Source of the DNA: Biomphalaria glabrata
Taxonomy: Eukaryota; Mollusca; Gastropoda; Planorbidae
NCBI RefSeq assembly: GCF_947242115.1
Contig: NC_074719.1
Coordinates: 42,975,349 to 43,039,348, forward strand
Direction of reading: 5' to 3'
DNA length: 64,000 nt
Shown: positions 11,438 to 23,226 of the stretch, piece by piece
How the letters are laid out: every line of letters starts with the position of its first letter
Numbering within the stretch: position 1 is the first letter of the stretch
The notes under the pieces: model-generated
Seen by the model: only the letters and a program-made list of their open reading frames with translations
What the model was told of the DNA's origin: nothing
The model's database searches: none
Made by a program: the position numbers and the translations under genes

Positions 11438-14400
11438 ATGGCGGACACCGATACACAGGTGAAGGGAAACCTAGATCATTTTAACCCTAATGATTGGAAA
11501 GCGGTGTCCTTAACTTATGTTGAGTACCCTAAAGGTATTACGCATAGACCTAAAATTTTTGTGGATTATAATACCTAAATTTAATAGATATAGACTCTAG
11601 TCTAGTCGTATTATCGGTAATACTTGGTCTTGGGCTTGGCCTTGGTCGTCTTGGAGTTACCAATATGAATATCATCACGTCATCACACTCATACTCATGA
11701 CACTGACATCACAGGGTGACAGAGACAGAGTGACAGACACAAGACTTCAAACTTCATCAGTCCAAGACGGTGGACCAAGAGACTTGATTGAAGTTGAAGA
11801 GACTCAGACTTCAAAGTTCAAGAGTCAAGACTAAGACTTTACTTTACTAGAATCCATGATTGCAACAGTGTCCAGACTCCAAGAGAGAGTGATTGACTGA
11901 TTGATCATGACTGATTCTGACTGTCACTGAACTTGTTGATGTCCAAGGGCTGAGCTGAAGGCTCTTCGAGCCCTTAGTTTGAAAAAAACCCTGTTTGGAC
12001 GCCAAACAGAAAAACAAAACAAACCTGTGTGAACACAGTTCTGTTTGAGAGAGACCCGAGTCAATGATTTGCCTATATTGCTGTTTCCAATGCCTTTGCC
12101 GCCTTTGGCCCCCGACTCTTGCTTGGCTGCACATGGCCGAGGACACCGGGAGCCTCCGCCATTATCCTTCGTTATACCAAGCTATCTGTGGGGGACTCGC
12201 CATTTATGTAACGGTTCCTTTGAGGAACAGCGCATGGATGTGGGACAGGTTTGTGGGGACTTTTTTACAACCCTGCCCATGCAAGAGGTTGACTCTCGTC
12301 TACCCGTGGGCATCCCCACGAGAGTTATGTTTCGCCATTCATTTAGCCTAGCTACCCCCTCAAGTAGCTGTTTCCACCCAGGTGCCACGATGAGGCAGAA
12401 CAGCGTACCCGGGTGTCACTGAACTTGAACTGTAACCTGTGACGCCTGTGTCAGTGAAGTAACACTGTAACAGTTAAACAGAAGTTGAACTTGAAGTGAT
12501 GACGACTGACACATCTATAGTCTAGTTATTATTTATATTATAAGTGTACATTGACATCAGTCTTCAGTAGCAGAGTGGTTAGAATAATATCTATATATAG
12601 ATATCATTAGACGTCTGTCATTTTAATCATTAGATATATCTGTGACTGACTCACACTGACTGATGAGGTGTGAGCCACGAGTTCAAATTGTTTTTTTTTT
12701 TAATGCTTATTAAATTATAAAACTAAAACTAGTAAAACCAATTTTAAGTAAAGCCCACCCCTGATGAGGCTTAGTGGAGATTTTTTTAGAAATTTTAGAT
12801 CTCTATTATTATTAAAATAAATCTCTTCTCCCACCCCCACCCCACTTTTTTTTACCCATTTTCCCAACTGGTCCAGTTAAGTGATAGGATCACAGTAGAG
12901 TAGATCTATACTTATAGTTCTATACTTTTTTACTAGATAACTGATAAGACTAGATCTAGATCTATACTTTTTTACTAGATAACTGATAAGACTAGATCTA
13001 TATTGAGAAAGTACTAAAAGCATGAAATAGTCTAATTAATAGTGCTAAACAAAAAAAACAATCAGTAAAATATTATTATTAATTACACAGATTTATTGTT
13101 GCTGGTCTAGATCTATTACTAATTAAATTACATGAATGATTGATGGACTGATCCAAACTAATTGATACTTACAATTATTTTACACTTCTACACCTCTATG
13201 GACTTCGTATACGGTATAACAAGCTTTTTTAAACTTTTTTTTTAAAACTATTTTTTTTATGTTTTCGTTTAGTTCTGCAATTTCTTTCCAATTCCAGTGA
13301 TATTTAACAAGTAATTTTCCTCGACAGGTGACTTTCTGGGGTTTATCTTGGCATGGTTTAGCTTACTCCCTTTCATTTTGATTGTAAGCTTCATAACTAT
13401 GATCCTTCTAAGAAGAGATCTACACACAGTAAGTTCACATTTTATTTATTAATAGTGTTTTATTTAGTTGGGAGGTGGGGTGGCTAAGCTGTACAGCGCT
13501 TGGCTCAGGGTTAGGGTTCTATTACATGTCCATTGGTCATAAACACCATTTTATGCTTCAGTAATTCTTTGGGATATTATTTCTTAAATTCTCTGTATGA
13601 AACATGTTTAGAAATTTGTTTTAAAGTTTCTATTAGAGGCGTGGCTGTGGCTGCTGAGTCCAAAGCGCTTGGCTTCCAAACTGAGGGAGGTCCCTGGGTC
13701 GAATCGTGAAGATTGGGATTTTCAATTTTGGGATCTTTGGAATTCTCTGAGTTCAACCAGCTCCAATGGGTACCTGACATTAGGTCGTTGTGCTGGCCAT
13801 GACACCCTCATTAACCGTAGACCACAGAAACAGATGACCTTCACATCATCTGCCCTAAAGGCCATAAGGTCTGAAAGGGGAACTAATTAGTTGGCCTATA
13901 TTGAATATTTCCTTTAAAATTTTTCCTATTTAGCATTGGTCCAGACTTCATCTAATAGCCTATATATTATCTATTGTATGATATCATATGCCTCTTGTTT
14001 TATTTTTCGTATTAATGTGACGTTGTCTACTTTGCAAGACTGTGTTATAAAACATAATATATATATAGCAATCCCTTAGTACTTTAGTACTTCATGTTTT
14101 GCGCATTCCCTACTTCCCATTGTCTTTCCAAAGGGGCTTATAGCTGCTATATTGAAGATATTGAGGAAAAATCTTAAGTAAATCATGAAAGATGAATAGT
14201 CAAAATATTTCATTATTAGTCAGCCAAAAAGAGAGCACAAACCTTTACTATTTCCTTTTCAAATTCTTTTCCTCTTTTTTCCAGTTCATTTTATTTATTT
14301 TTTAAAATTAATTTGAATAATGTAGTAGACCCTATGCATAATAATTTTGGCATTAGAATAGGTGTGTAAATTAAAGTATTGTTTTTTTTATTAATTTTGT

Positions 14401-17400
14401 ACTGTTAAGTTATTAGACTAGGTGCCTAAAAATATTTTCTTATTGTGTGTAAAGTATTAAAAAAATTATTTACATGTATTGGACTAGGCCTGTAGGTGAC
14501 AAATTAAATGTCATTTTTGCAAGTTTGTCTTATGCACAGTAACATATCAGGGTGTTGTTTACTTATGCTTAATCACAACTTAGAAATTACTCTTTAAAGA
14601 AACCAGCATGATAGTTACAGCTTGTAAGAATTATAGAATGTCTGCTTAATGCTAAAGGGCTGGTTATGAAAGTCCAAATACACTTGTTGAATACATTAAA
14701 AAATATTTTTCCCTACTTCACAGCAATTCATTTTTCACTGGTGTTCTTGGCCCCCCCCCCCCCCCCCCAAACCCTATGAAAACAAGTATTCACTGTAATA
14801 GGTTCAAGTTAGTTTGAAAATGAGTGCTCTGTGGTTTGCTAAATGGTGAAACACTTTACTACCAAAATGGGAGACTTGAACTTGAATCTCTATGGAGACT
14901 GACTTGTCAAATGGGGATTTGAGAAGTACCTAATAGTCCACTCATAACATCTACACAACTGGACACATTTTGTGGGATATATTAGGTATTGTGGGATATG
15001 ATAAGTGCAGTCAATTATTGTGCATTGGCCACATGACATATTTCTTGGTCATGGAAACAGTCATAAAAATACATATATAAACTCTCTGCAGTACTAGAAC
15101 AAGAATCTCAAGTTCTTGATTAAAAAAGAAATCTTAATGTTTTGTATGAATATGTTAAATCTATGTTTTGCTTATGCCAGTGCATCCATAGGTTGTATTT
15201 CTTCTGATTTCAGGCAGCATTTTTTGCAGGTTTACTTGTGAATGAATTAATCAATATTGCTATTAAACATCTAGTACAAGAATCTAGACCAGTAAGAGGT
15301 AATCTTGCACCTTCTTATAATTAATGTAATTTCTTTTAGTAACGTCTCAAAAAGTCAATACATATATTTCCATTCAACCGAATGTTAATAAAGTTTCTGT
15401 AGATTTTTTAAAATGAGAAATTTATTAAAGTATGTATAGTAGATTAAGTAATGTCTCTCACTGGAACCTTGTGGAGGGTGAAAGGACGTGTGGTAATGCT
15501 ATGGTGAACTAATTATGGGGACTATTATATATTTACACAGTAGTGCTATTTACTAGTGGTTTTGGCTGATTTTCTACTTTCTTTTGGCTTTGAAATCTAT
15601 ATATAAGGTCACATTTCTCTTTGAAAATCTTGTACATTATAGTTTTAATTGAAAGCAAATGCATTATTAATTATTGTTTACTCTGAAATAATAATATCAT
15701 AACACCCAATCTGATTTAATGTTCCATAATTTGTTACTAATTAGGATTTATTTAATATTTCTCTTAGTGTGAAACAGAAAAGTAATATATAATAATAATA
15801 TACTTCAATACCATATCATAGGTAATAATCACATCTACAAAGAGTTATTGTTTGAACCAATGTTTGTTTTTTTTTTGTAAAAAAAAAAATAGGTGCCGGT
15901 ACTCAGTGATGGATTGCCTAACTTTTAACTACTAATAAAGTAATAATAAACGTTAAAATGCAAGAAAAGTAATAAAAAATTTTCCCCACATTGAAAAAGG
16001 TGCCGGTACGTTGTACCAGTGCATACTGTCACAAAAAAAGCACTGGTTTGAACTATTAAAATAAAAATGTTCTGTATAAACTTCAGCTTTGATCAGCTTA
16101 GTTCATAAAATGCGAGATATTAATTTTTTCCTTTTTGATGTTTGAACTGTTATGTTTGAAAAGACTTCTTAAATTACAAGTACAATATTGCAGTACATTT
16201 AAAGGTTCATTTATGGATATTTTAAATTGCTTTTGTTAAGCTGTTCTTAAAATTGCTGAAAAATTAAATGAATTTAGCTAGAAGCTGTTTTTTTTTTTTT
16301 TTATTTAGGTCGTGAAAACTTGTACACAGAATATGGTATGCCTTCCAGCCATACCCAGTTTATGTGGTTTTTTGCCTCATATTTTGCTTTATTTCTTTTG
16401 TTTAGGTAAGTAAATAATTTCTCTCATGACAAAGCTGATATCAACTCACTCTGTCTGTCTGTCTGTAAAAAGTTTGTACACATTATTTCTCCAACATCCA
16501 ATCAAGCTGAAATTTTTGTACCTGACAACATAAGAATCAATTTAAAAAAATTAACCAATTAGCAAATTAACTATTGGTAATTTTATTTTGTTTGGTATCT
16601 TGAACAAGGGAAAGAAATTGTACTTGACAGATGTGGTGGTATAAGCTGAATTAGTTCCCTTGAGAACTCTTGAACCCTGAGTGAACATATTTGTTTATGC
16701 ATTTAAAAAACGATCATGTCAACATTCATCAAGATACCCCCTTTTTCAACTGGTCCAGGCAAATGATAGGATCACAGTGCATTGAGAAAGCTAAAAGCTG
16801 AACAAAAACAATTGGTAAAAATATTTCTAATCGCACAGATTTATTATGTCAAGTCTGTCAAAAGTACTATTCCATGGCTGATCCAAACTAATTGATACAA
16901 TAATACACATAATATAAGCTTTGTTTTTTTTTTTTAAAGTATTATTTGTTTTTCTTGATTTTGCTGTCAAGTTGGTATTTTCAGAAAGAAAAAAATTCTA
17001 TTCCAAAGCACCAATTAACTCTCCTTTCTATAAATAATATATTCAGGGTTCCCGCGGCCTCCTGATTTTTCAGGAGCTCCTGGAAATCTCCTGAAATTGC
17101 AAAATATATGAAAAAGTCCTGGAAATTTCCTGAAATTATTAAAAATCTCCTGAAAAGTCATAAGAATCTCCTGAAAAATAGACAAAATTGTCTTTTTGGG
17201 TGTCATTCAATATGAAAAATGCTGATCCTACGGGCGATTAAGAAAAAAAAAAAAACGGCATTGTTGGCTTTCATTTAATAAAAATGTAATAATATGGCGA
17301 ATTCAAGCCTAAAACGGAAGTTCTAATACTTTGTTTACTTTAATAGGCACTGGCATATATAAACATAGATCTAAGTACCGGTATTCTAAGTCTATCTCCA

Positions 17401-20400
17401 TCTCAAAAGTGATTTTTTTAAAAACAAATCTAGTCTAGATCTACATAGATTTGATAGATCTAGAATTAGAATGAAAATGCTAGATCTATTTTATCTAGAT
17501 CTTAATCTAGAAAGACTTGATATTAAAATTAAGACTAGATCGTAAATCTAGATTAGATCTAGATCTATCATGTAATCTAGATATATATCTTTAATCTTAT
17601 TATCTAATAATCTAGACTGGGCCATGATGATGCCTGGCCTAGACTAGTACTGTAGTAAGTAGTAGTAGATCTAGTCCTAGTATGTAGATCTAGTAGATGA
17701 TCATGATGATGATCTAGAATGACTAGAATTCTAGATCTACTAGAAATGACTAGATCTAGATCTATTACTATACAACTATACGTATATTATAAGTAGATCT
17801 ATTCTAGTCTACTAGATTACTAGATCTACTATATCATGATTTATGAATGATCAGTACGATCTAGATCTAGTCAATCTAGAGCTAGATCTAGTTTAAATTA
17901 GTAGTTATCTTCTAGATCTAGTAGTAGTACTAGTTACTAGTAGATCTCTAGTCAGATCTAGATAGCAGATAGAGATAGATTTGATAGATATATCTAGTCA
18001 ATCTAGATAGAGACAGATATAGTGATATAGTTACAGACAGTATATATATATAATAGTTATAGTTACTGAATATAGGGCCTACTATTCTACTTTTACTGAT
18101 TAATGGTATAGTCTACTAGATTATATTTCTAGAATTCTAGATCTAACAGAGATCTACTTAGATTCTGGAATCTCTCTCTTAGTTTTAGTTTTATAAATCT
18201 AGATTGTGAAGTAGATGGGGCTTAGACTGGCTTAGAGTATAGTGTAATATGGTCTATATAGTATTTAAGCTGCTATATAAAATTAAACTATTCATGGTTT
18301 TACAATCAAATTCACTTCTAGCTTTATGATTCACAGCTAGATTTTTAGGTATTTTTATAGATTTAAAGACACCTATTGTTAATAAAAACAATCAATGCAA
18401 GAGATTTCCACTGAAATAGGAAACTGATAATGATAATGTGTTATACATTGCAATTTGTTTAATTTTAGACATTTTAATTAATTCCTAATGTTGACTAATA
18501 CAAGCAATATATATAGAGAGAGTAGTGCAAATAGGCTTATTGGTTAACAAGTACTTTTTTTTACTCTTTAATCAGTTACTTTTTAATTTGCTAATTTGAA
18601 AAGGAAAAAAAAACTTGTATACATGTATATGGTAATTCTTATATTTATTACTAAATATAGATATAGTTCGCGTTTTTCCGCTCCTGAAATCGAATATTTT
18701 CTCCTGGAAAACTCCTGGAAATCTCCTGAAATCCTAATCTCAGAATGGTGGGGGAACCCTGTATAATATTGTAAGTTAAGGAATTTTTGTTTGTTTAATG
18801 AAACCATGTTTTGAATTCATTGTTTGCAGTTATGTGTCATTTGTTTTTCCTCCTAGGTTGTATAAAAACTATTCTCTTATAGAGGATGTGTGGAAATATG
18901 TTTGTGCAGGACTGGGTGTTTTATGTGCAATTTTAGTGTCTTGGAGCAGGTAAATTATTATTATATCAAGTATGTTATTGTGAGAAAATTAGATCCATTA
19001 TTTACTTTGAGTAAGTTGTTTGTTTGTTTGTTTTACATGTTTCGGATGTTCCTTCAGAGTTGAAGATAATTACTTCCTAGTCCAAACCTCCCGCAGGACG
19101 ACAGGGGATGGGAGCGGGCAGGGTTTGAACCGGGAACCATAGATAAATCTGTACGACAGTCCAGTGTGTAAACCGCACAACCAGGTTGCCATCCTGGATG
19201 GAAGAGAAATAAGCAGTTGGTCGTTCGCTGTAAGATGTAATGGGAACAAAAAAATTTACAAATCAGATGATCTTTAAAGGTCACTTTAATTAGAGCTTAA
19301 GAGATTAAATAGGGCACACCATAGTCTTCAACATTAATAATGAAAAAGAGTTTAATTGTTTAGTGAATGAAAATGGAGTTACATTTCAAGCACTTTTAGT
19401 TTACTTGTTAATAAACAGTGTCCACAGTATTGACCAATGTCATTAGGGTGGGTGGAATATTTGGAACAATTATGCCCAAACTATATTTGACCTGTGACAT
19501 GGTGCTGTCTGGCCGATTGAAACTCCCCAACACCAAACTACAAGATGAAGACAAGAAGAAAAGTAAAACCCTTTAAAATGGAATTGTCTCTCAATTCAAA
19601 AGACAGGAAACATCAGATTTGCAATGGGAACATGACAAATCGTTCACAGACAAATTTCTCACCAACAAATCGTTCTCCCGACAAAGTATTAACAATGCGT
19701 TACTATCCAGTGAATGATTTGCTTGTGAACCATTGTCTGTGAATCCTAAACTTGTTTTCTTAGAAGCATTCTTCTTCTTCTTTGTTCTCTTAGAAAGTTG
19801 GGGTGTTGAATAGATTCAACAAGGCTGCTGTTCATGAGTGCTTATGAATTTAAAGGTCTTTATAGAAAATCTTTTTTTTCTAACATTTTTGTTTTCCAAT
19901 TTCAGAATCTACTTAGGTTACCATACAATGAGTCAAGTACTAGTTGGTGTTCTACTAGGGAGCATACTAGGAGCTCTTTGGTTTCTCAATGTTCACTTTT
20001 TGTTGACGCCACTGTTTCCGTTACTAGCTAGCAGGTAAGGTTAACACTAAAAAAAAGGTAGGATTAGATCTAAATTAAAAAAAAAATTTTTTTTCCTTTA
20101 GAATTTTATTAAAATTCAGAGCTACCTCTCTTTGCTTAGGGTATAATGAGTATTTTTTTTAAAACCAGAAATCGGAGCTAGTGGGCTAAAATGAAGTGAT
20201 CCCATAATCCATTAAAAAAAACAACTTTTGATGAACTGGTTTTTAAATAGCATGGACCAAGTGTAATGTATTAATGATTTAAGATTGATATTCACATTGT
20301 TATTCATAATGTTTCCTCTTCTATTCTGTCAGCCTTATTGGAGAATTTTTTATGCTAAGAGACTCCACATTGATACCACATGTGTTGTGGTTTGAATATA

Positions 20401-22049
20401 CTTGCTCAAGAAATGAAGCACGGTAGGTTCAAAAGATAAATTCGAGGTTTATATATCCCACCAAAAAAAAAGACCTTGTGATCTATGAGGGCAGATGATA
20501 AGTTTACATGCTTTTTGGCCACTGGTTTATGAGCATCACGTGACCAACTGCCTTTACTTCCCTAACATGTGTCATACCCATCAGAGTTTGGTGGACTCCC
20601 AGGCGTCCTAAAAATCGTGACATTCAAAATCTGAGTCTTGAGATTTGAACTTGAGACCCCCTGATTAGAGGCCAGTTGCTTTAGCATTCTGCCATCAACA
20701 TTAGTATCCTAATGATTAAATAAATGTACAAAAATGTTAAGAAAAATAAGAATTTTTCACAAGCCATAATAAGCATTTATTTTTTGGTATTTTTTAATTC
20801 GCTGGAGCATGATTTATATATATATTAAGATGATTTCAACACTTATAAAATAGCCTCATTGATTTTTACATAATACAGAATTCATAATATCTTAAGATAA
20901 GATTGAGTATGTTTCATGAATATTGAATGTGTTTCAATAAATATCTTGGCAAGAATTTTTTACATCACACGTTAAAAATGTACTTTTTAAGCAAGTGTTT
21001 GATAAATATATGATGTTTACATCAAGAGCTTAGTATTGAAATATATTTCTCTAAATAGCCAAAATTAAATAAATAAAAAGCCCATTCGAAAACACCACAA
21101 TAGCCCCCCCCCCCCCTCCCCCTTTTCCAAAATATACAAGTAAGTTTTTTTTTTAATCTCAGGTCTTATTTTCAACCTAAAAAATGTAATGCTATCCTAT
21201 CGCAAGAAAATAGATTTTTACTTCTAAATTTGTGTAATTATCTCTATCTCAGTTTCTGTGTGTTTGAATCCTTATGAAGTAGAATCTTGATAAATGCCCA
21301 TTGTAATAATCTTTCTTGATGAATCTTACACACACAAAAATGCATATGTCTTTCCTAAGACTAGGTTTAAACTCCAGAACAAATGTGTGTATTTACTGCA
21401 GATTTTTATGTTTGATATTATTTTATGCCCTTTTGAGACTTTGTCCAAACTTAGACACAGCTAATATCATTGCCACTCATTATTTTGAGATACAAAACTA
21501 TTAAGTTTGTTATTTTTTGGAGATCACCAATGTCACTAGACAAGGTTAAGGAAGATTTAAGTTACTAGCAAAACTTTTAATTTCCCAAACTGATATTAGG
21601 AACCAATTAAAGTCTGGGTGGGTTAGGAAACACCTTCAAAAGCTGAGAAAGTATTCCAAAACCCTGTACATTTAGCTTTATAAGCAAGAATCCTATGGTG
21701 AATTTTCTAGTAAAAAACAAAATTACTATTCCTGAGGAATGAGTTTATTTATTGAAGTGAAAAGCTCATTGGATTGTTTAAAAACAAAACAGCTAAATTT
21801 GAAATTTGATACTTTGATTTGACCATGAAGCATTTAATTTCTCATCCCATCTTCTTTAAGAAATAAAATAAGCTTGAGTTTTTCTTGATTTATTAATCTT
21901 TTACTTTACTAAGCGCATGTGGGCACTTGACTCTTAGTCACTAGTAGTTGACCTGTTAGCATCAGATACAAGTCATCTTGACTTACTATATGTTCTCATT
22001 ACATTATAGGAGTCGCCAGAGGAAAATGTCTTCTAGAAAATCTCAATGA
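11438..22049 (+). CDS. DOLPP1: Dolichyldiphosphatase 1, 8 exons
   Basis: Exons are 11438-11534, 13328-13428, 15214-15298, 16309-16405, 18857-18949, 19906-20034, 20333-20422 and 22010-22049. All have GT-AG junctions and consistent phases, giving 243 residues (human about 238). The protein is a PAP2-superfamily phosphatase of the ER membrane that hydrolyses dolichyl diphosphate to recycle the lipid carrier for N-glycosylation. All three phosphatase motifs are present: K84 to R91-P92 (KHLVQESRP), P106-S-S-H109, and S157-R158 to H164 with Q168 ([12 protein letters not shown]). Hydrophobic segments fit a multi-pass protein (about 38-60, 110-127, 142-156, 170-190). The N-terminus MADTDTQ precedes the family-typical [10 protein letters not shown]. 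The start context is AAAATGG, with GCGCATGCCC just upstream. Introns hold several mobile elements, none of which disrupts coding sequence. The gene appears functional. Confidence 0.96.
11936..12413. mobile_element. Hairpin-rich 478-bp insertion flanked by 14-bp direct repeats
   Basis: The segment is much richer in GC than its surroundings and is bracketed by the perfect direct repeat TGTCACTGAACTTG (11922-11935 and 12414-12427), which looks like a target-site duplication. Inside are perfect hairpins: 11945-11951 with 11969-11975; 11991-11998 with 12002-12009 (CTGTTTGG/CCAAACAG); 12025-12030 with 12033-12038; 12214-12219 with 12223-12228 (GTTCCT/AGGAAC); and two mutually exclusive stems at 12292-12325 (ACTCTCGT/ACGAGAGT or CGTGGG/CCCACG). 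There is no poly(A) tail, terminal inverted repeat or convincing reading frame. It lies in DOLPP1 intron 1. The family is unrecognised; a retroposed structured RNA or a LINE 5' region are possibilities. Confidence 0.5.
12895..13010. repeat. AGATCT-rich patch with internal duplication
   Basis: A unit of about 45 bp (TAGATCTATACTTTTTTACT then AGATAACTGATAAGAC) occurs twice in tandem within an AGATCT-rich stretch of DOLPP1 intron 1. Confidence 0.55.
13467..13560 (+). mobile_element. SINE head fragment (tRNA-derived family 1)
   Basis: GGGGTGGCTAAGCTGTACAG then CGCTTGGCTC matches the A-box half of the neighbouring full SINE. The B box and the body are missing, and a CATTGGTCATAAACACC patch may be the remains of the tail. 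Confidence 0.55.
13636..13890 (+). mobile_element. tRNA-derived SINE, family 1, full-length copy
   Basis: The head carries an A-box-like GTGGCTGCTGAGTCCAAAGC and a B-box-like GGGTCGAATCGTG. The body reads GAAGATTGGGATTTTCAATT, then TGGGTACCTGACATTAG, and a conserved tail runs through GTGCTGGCCATGACACCCTC, ACCACAGAAACAGATGACC and GTCTGAAAGGGGAAC. Other copies lie at 20470 (minus), 22890 (minus, head), 25335, 28246, 32711, 41945 (head) and 58549 (tail). Confidence 0.8.
14750..15190. other. Intron sequence with a degraded SINE
   Basis: This DOLPP1 intron 2 stretch has a C-run of about 18 bases at 14751-14768. Scraps of SINE family 1 follow (GACTTGAACTTGAATCTC near 14873; CATTGGCCACATGACATA near 15025) with most of the element unrecognisable. 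No gene is seen. Confidence 0.4.
15858..16045 (-). mobile_element. Short hAT MITE (CAGTGC family) with perfect 8-bp TSD
   Basis: The 188-bp element is flanked by exact copies of GTTTGAAC (15850-15857 and 16046-16053). It ends CAAAAAAAGCACTG and begins CAATGTTTGTTTTTTTTT, a decayed inverted repeat of the same end. Internal landmarks (GGTGCCGGTACTCAGTGATG, TAACTTTTAACTACTAATAA, CCACATTGAAAAAGG) are shared in opposite orientation with 45171-45342 and with a fragment at 57065. It is non-autonomous and lies in DOLPP1 intron 3. Confidence 0.8.
16440..16640. repeat. Dispersed repeat starting with TCTG units
   Basis: A short (TCTG)n run leads into AAAAGTTTGTACACATTATT then TCTCCAACATCCAATCAAGC, followed by an AT-rich body ending GGTATCTTGAACAAGGG. 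It is related to the block at 8955-9400 and lies in DOLPP1 intron 4. Confidence 0.5.
17044..18761. mobile_element. Candidate 1.7-kb non-autonomous hAT-like element
   Basis: The segment begins CAGGGTTCCCGCGGCC and ends GGTGGGGGAACCCTG, so the terminal 10-12 bp are inverted repeats. Both ends carry clusters of TCCTGGAAATCTCCTGAAAT, in the same rather than mirrored orientation. CAGGGTTCCC ends are common in animal hAT elements. The flanks are so AT-rich that no clean 8-bp TSD can be chosen. There is no transposase; the middle is an AGATCT-rich island (17370-18200). It lies in DOLPP1 intron 4. Confidence 0.5.
17370..18200. repeat. AGATCT/TCTAGA palindromic island inside the hAT-like element
   Basis: About 800 bp of overlapping TAGATCTAG, TCTAGATC and GATCTAGT words without fixed period. 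It is composed like the islands at 6.2-6.9 and 36.1-36.7 kb but sits inside an intron and between transposon ends. Confidence 0.65.
19065..19205 (-). mobile_element. tRNA-derived SINE, family 2
   Basis: On the minus strand the head GGATGGCAACCTGGTTGTGC then GGTTTACACACTGG carries an A-box-like element, with the B-box-like GGTTCAAACCC after it. A conserved body (CCCGCTCCCATCCCCTGTCG, GGTTTGGACTAGGAAGTAAT) and the tail TCTGAAGGAACATCCGAAAC follow. The same family occurs at 56460-56610. It lies in DOLPP1 intron 5. Confidence 0.75.
20470..20700 (-). mobile_element. tRNA-derived SINE, family 1, antisense copy
   Basis: Read on the minus strand it gives a head with GCTAAAGCAACTGGCC, a B-box-like GGTCTCAAGTTCAAATC, the TGGGTATGACAC region, GGCCAAAAAGC and a tail of GATCACAAGGTC. 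It is clearly diverged from the 13636 copy. It lies in DOLPP1 intron 7. Confidence 0.65.
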
Positions 22050-22889
22050 TGGTACGCCTGGTGGAGAGGATGACGTCCTTTGCCTACACTTTAGTGGACT
22101 TAATGCTAAAACACACGAAATCTTCAACCCATTACCGTCTGTGATAGAACCCTGCATGGCCTGGGGGAGTCAAGCTGCTGTGTTCTGCGTGAGAGAAATG
22201 TTTTCGTTTTTGAACCAACCTCACATGTATAAACTGTCATCTGTTTGATACATGTCTTTTAAAGTCTAGTTTTGTGTACAGAGCAGTAAAGTCAATAGTA
22301 TAGGGCATGAAAGGACTGGTGCAAGGTTGACAAAACAAAGTTTAGGAATTTTTAGAACTATTATGCTTTCACCTTGGGTTGAGTAAACAATCTTTAGGAA
22401 TTGTTTTGTTATATATGTTTTTTACATTAAATAATAATTGGTACTATTTTCGTTAATGCTTATACTTGACACAAGTTTAGGGGCAGCCCTAGAATATGCC
22501 ACCTACAGCCAGTATTTTTTTAAAAAACTGTTTACTTTGACATCATCACTCTCTACACCAGTACCAAGTTTTTTTTTTTTTTTTTTTTTTTTTGAAGCTT
22601 TACCGTATAAGGCATATAAATATTCAACTTCCAGTTATATTGAATAGCAATTTCTTGCTAAACAAGGATCTAAGCACGTTTGTGATTGTTAAAAAATAGA
22701 TAATTGTGTCATCAAAGTTGAGTGTGAGTTATAACATTTAACAGTTACGTAGTAATCTTATTTGTATTTTATTTCTTTGTTGGGTGATGTATAGAAATAT
22801 TCTTGTCATCAGTAGAAAGAATTCACTTGCAAAGAATGTGGTGAATGTTTTTTTGTGAATACTTTTTCTTTTTAAAGTTTTCTTGATAT

Positions 22890-23032
22890 CAGGAACAATT
22901 TGAGCTGGATGGACTCAGGGGTGTCTTTAAAATCCTGAAGTTCAAAATTCTAGCCTTCAACTGGATTTGAATATAACTCCTCAGTTCAGCAGCCAGTGCT
23001 TTAGCACTCAGCCACTACACCCCCTTAAGTGG
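22890..23032 (-). mobile_element. SINE family 1, head half, antisense
   Basis: The minus strand reads GGGGGTGTAGTGGCTGAGTG then CTAAAGCACTGGCTGCTGAA, with a B-box-like region and TGGACTCAGG remains of the body. The tail is missing. Confidence 0.65.
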
Positions 23033-23180
23033 TATCTGTACTAGTAAAGAAATTTGTTTCTTTCATATTAATTAACATAGTCTATGCTTTAGTCTGTTTC
23101 AATGATGTCTAAGTTTTGATAAATGCATCTTATGAAATAAATATCAGTGTTTGACTTGAGGTATCTTTATGTGCACCTTA

Positions 23181-23226
23181 TGACCTGTGACCTCAGGGCT
23201 CATGTAGACCCCATGACCTGTGACCT
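23181..23226. promoter_or_regulatory. Two perfect DR1-type hexamer repeats
   Basis: TGACCTGTGACCT occurs at 23181-23193 and again at 23214-23226. Each is the complement of AGGTCA-n-AGGTCA, the DR1 arrangement bound by RXR/HNF4-type nuclear receptors. The two sites sit in a roughly 33-bp imperfect duplication. Function is not shown; the motif match is exact. Confidence 0.4.

Noticed and set aside
12045-12422. A 125-codon frame and overlapping frames in the GC-rich insertion
   Set aside because: Overlapping open frames on both strands reflect high GC content. The peptides have no recognisable domain and the hairpins account better for the conserved look.
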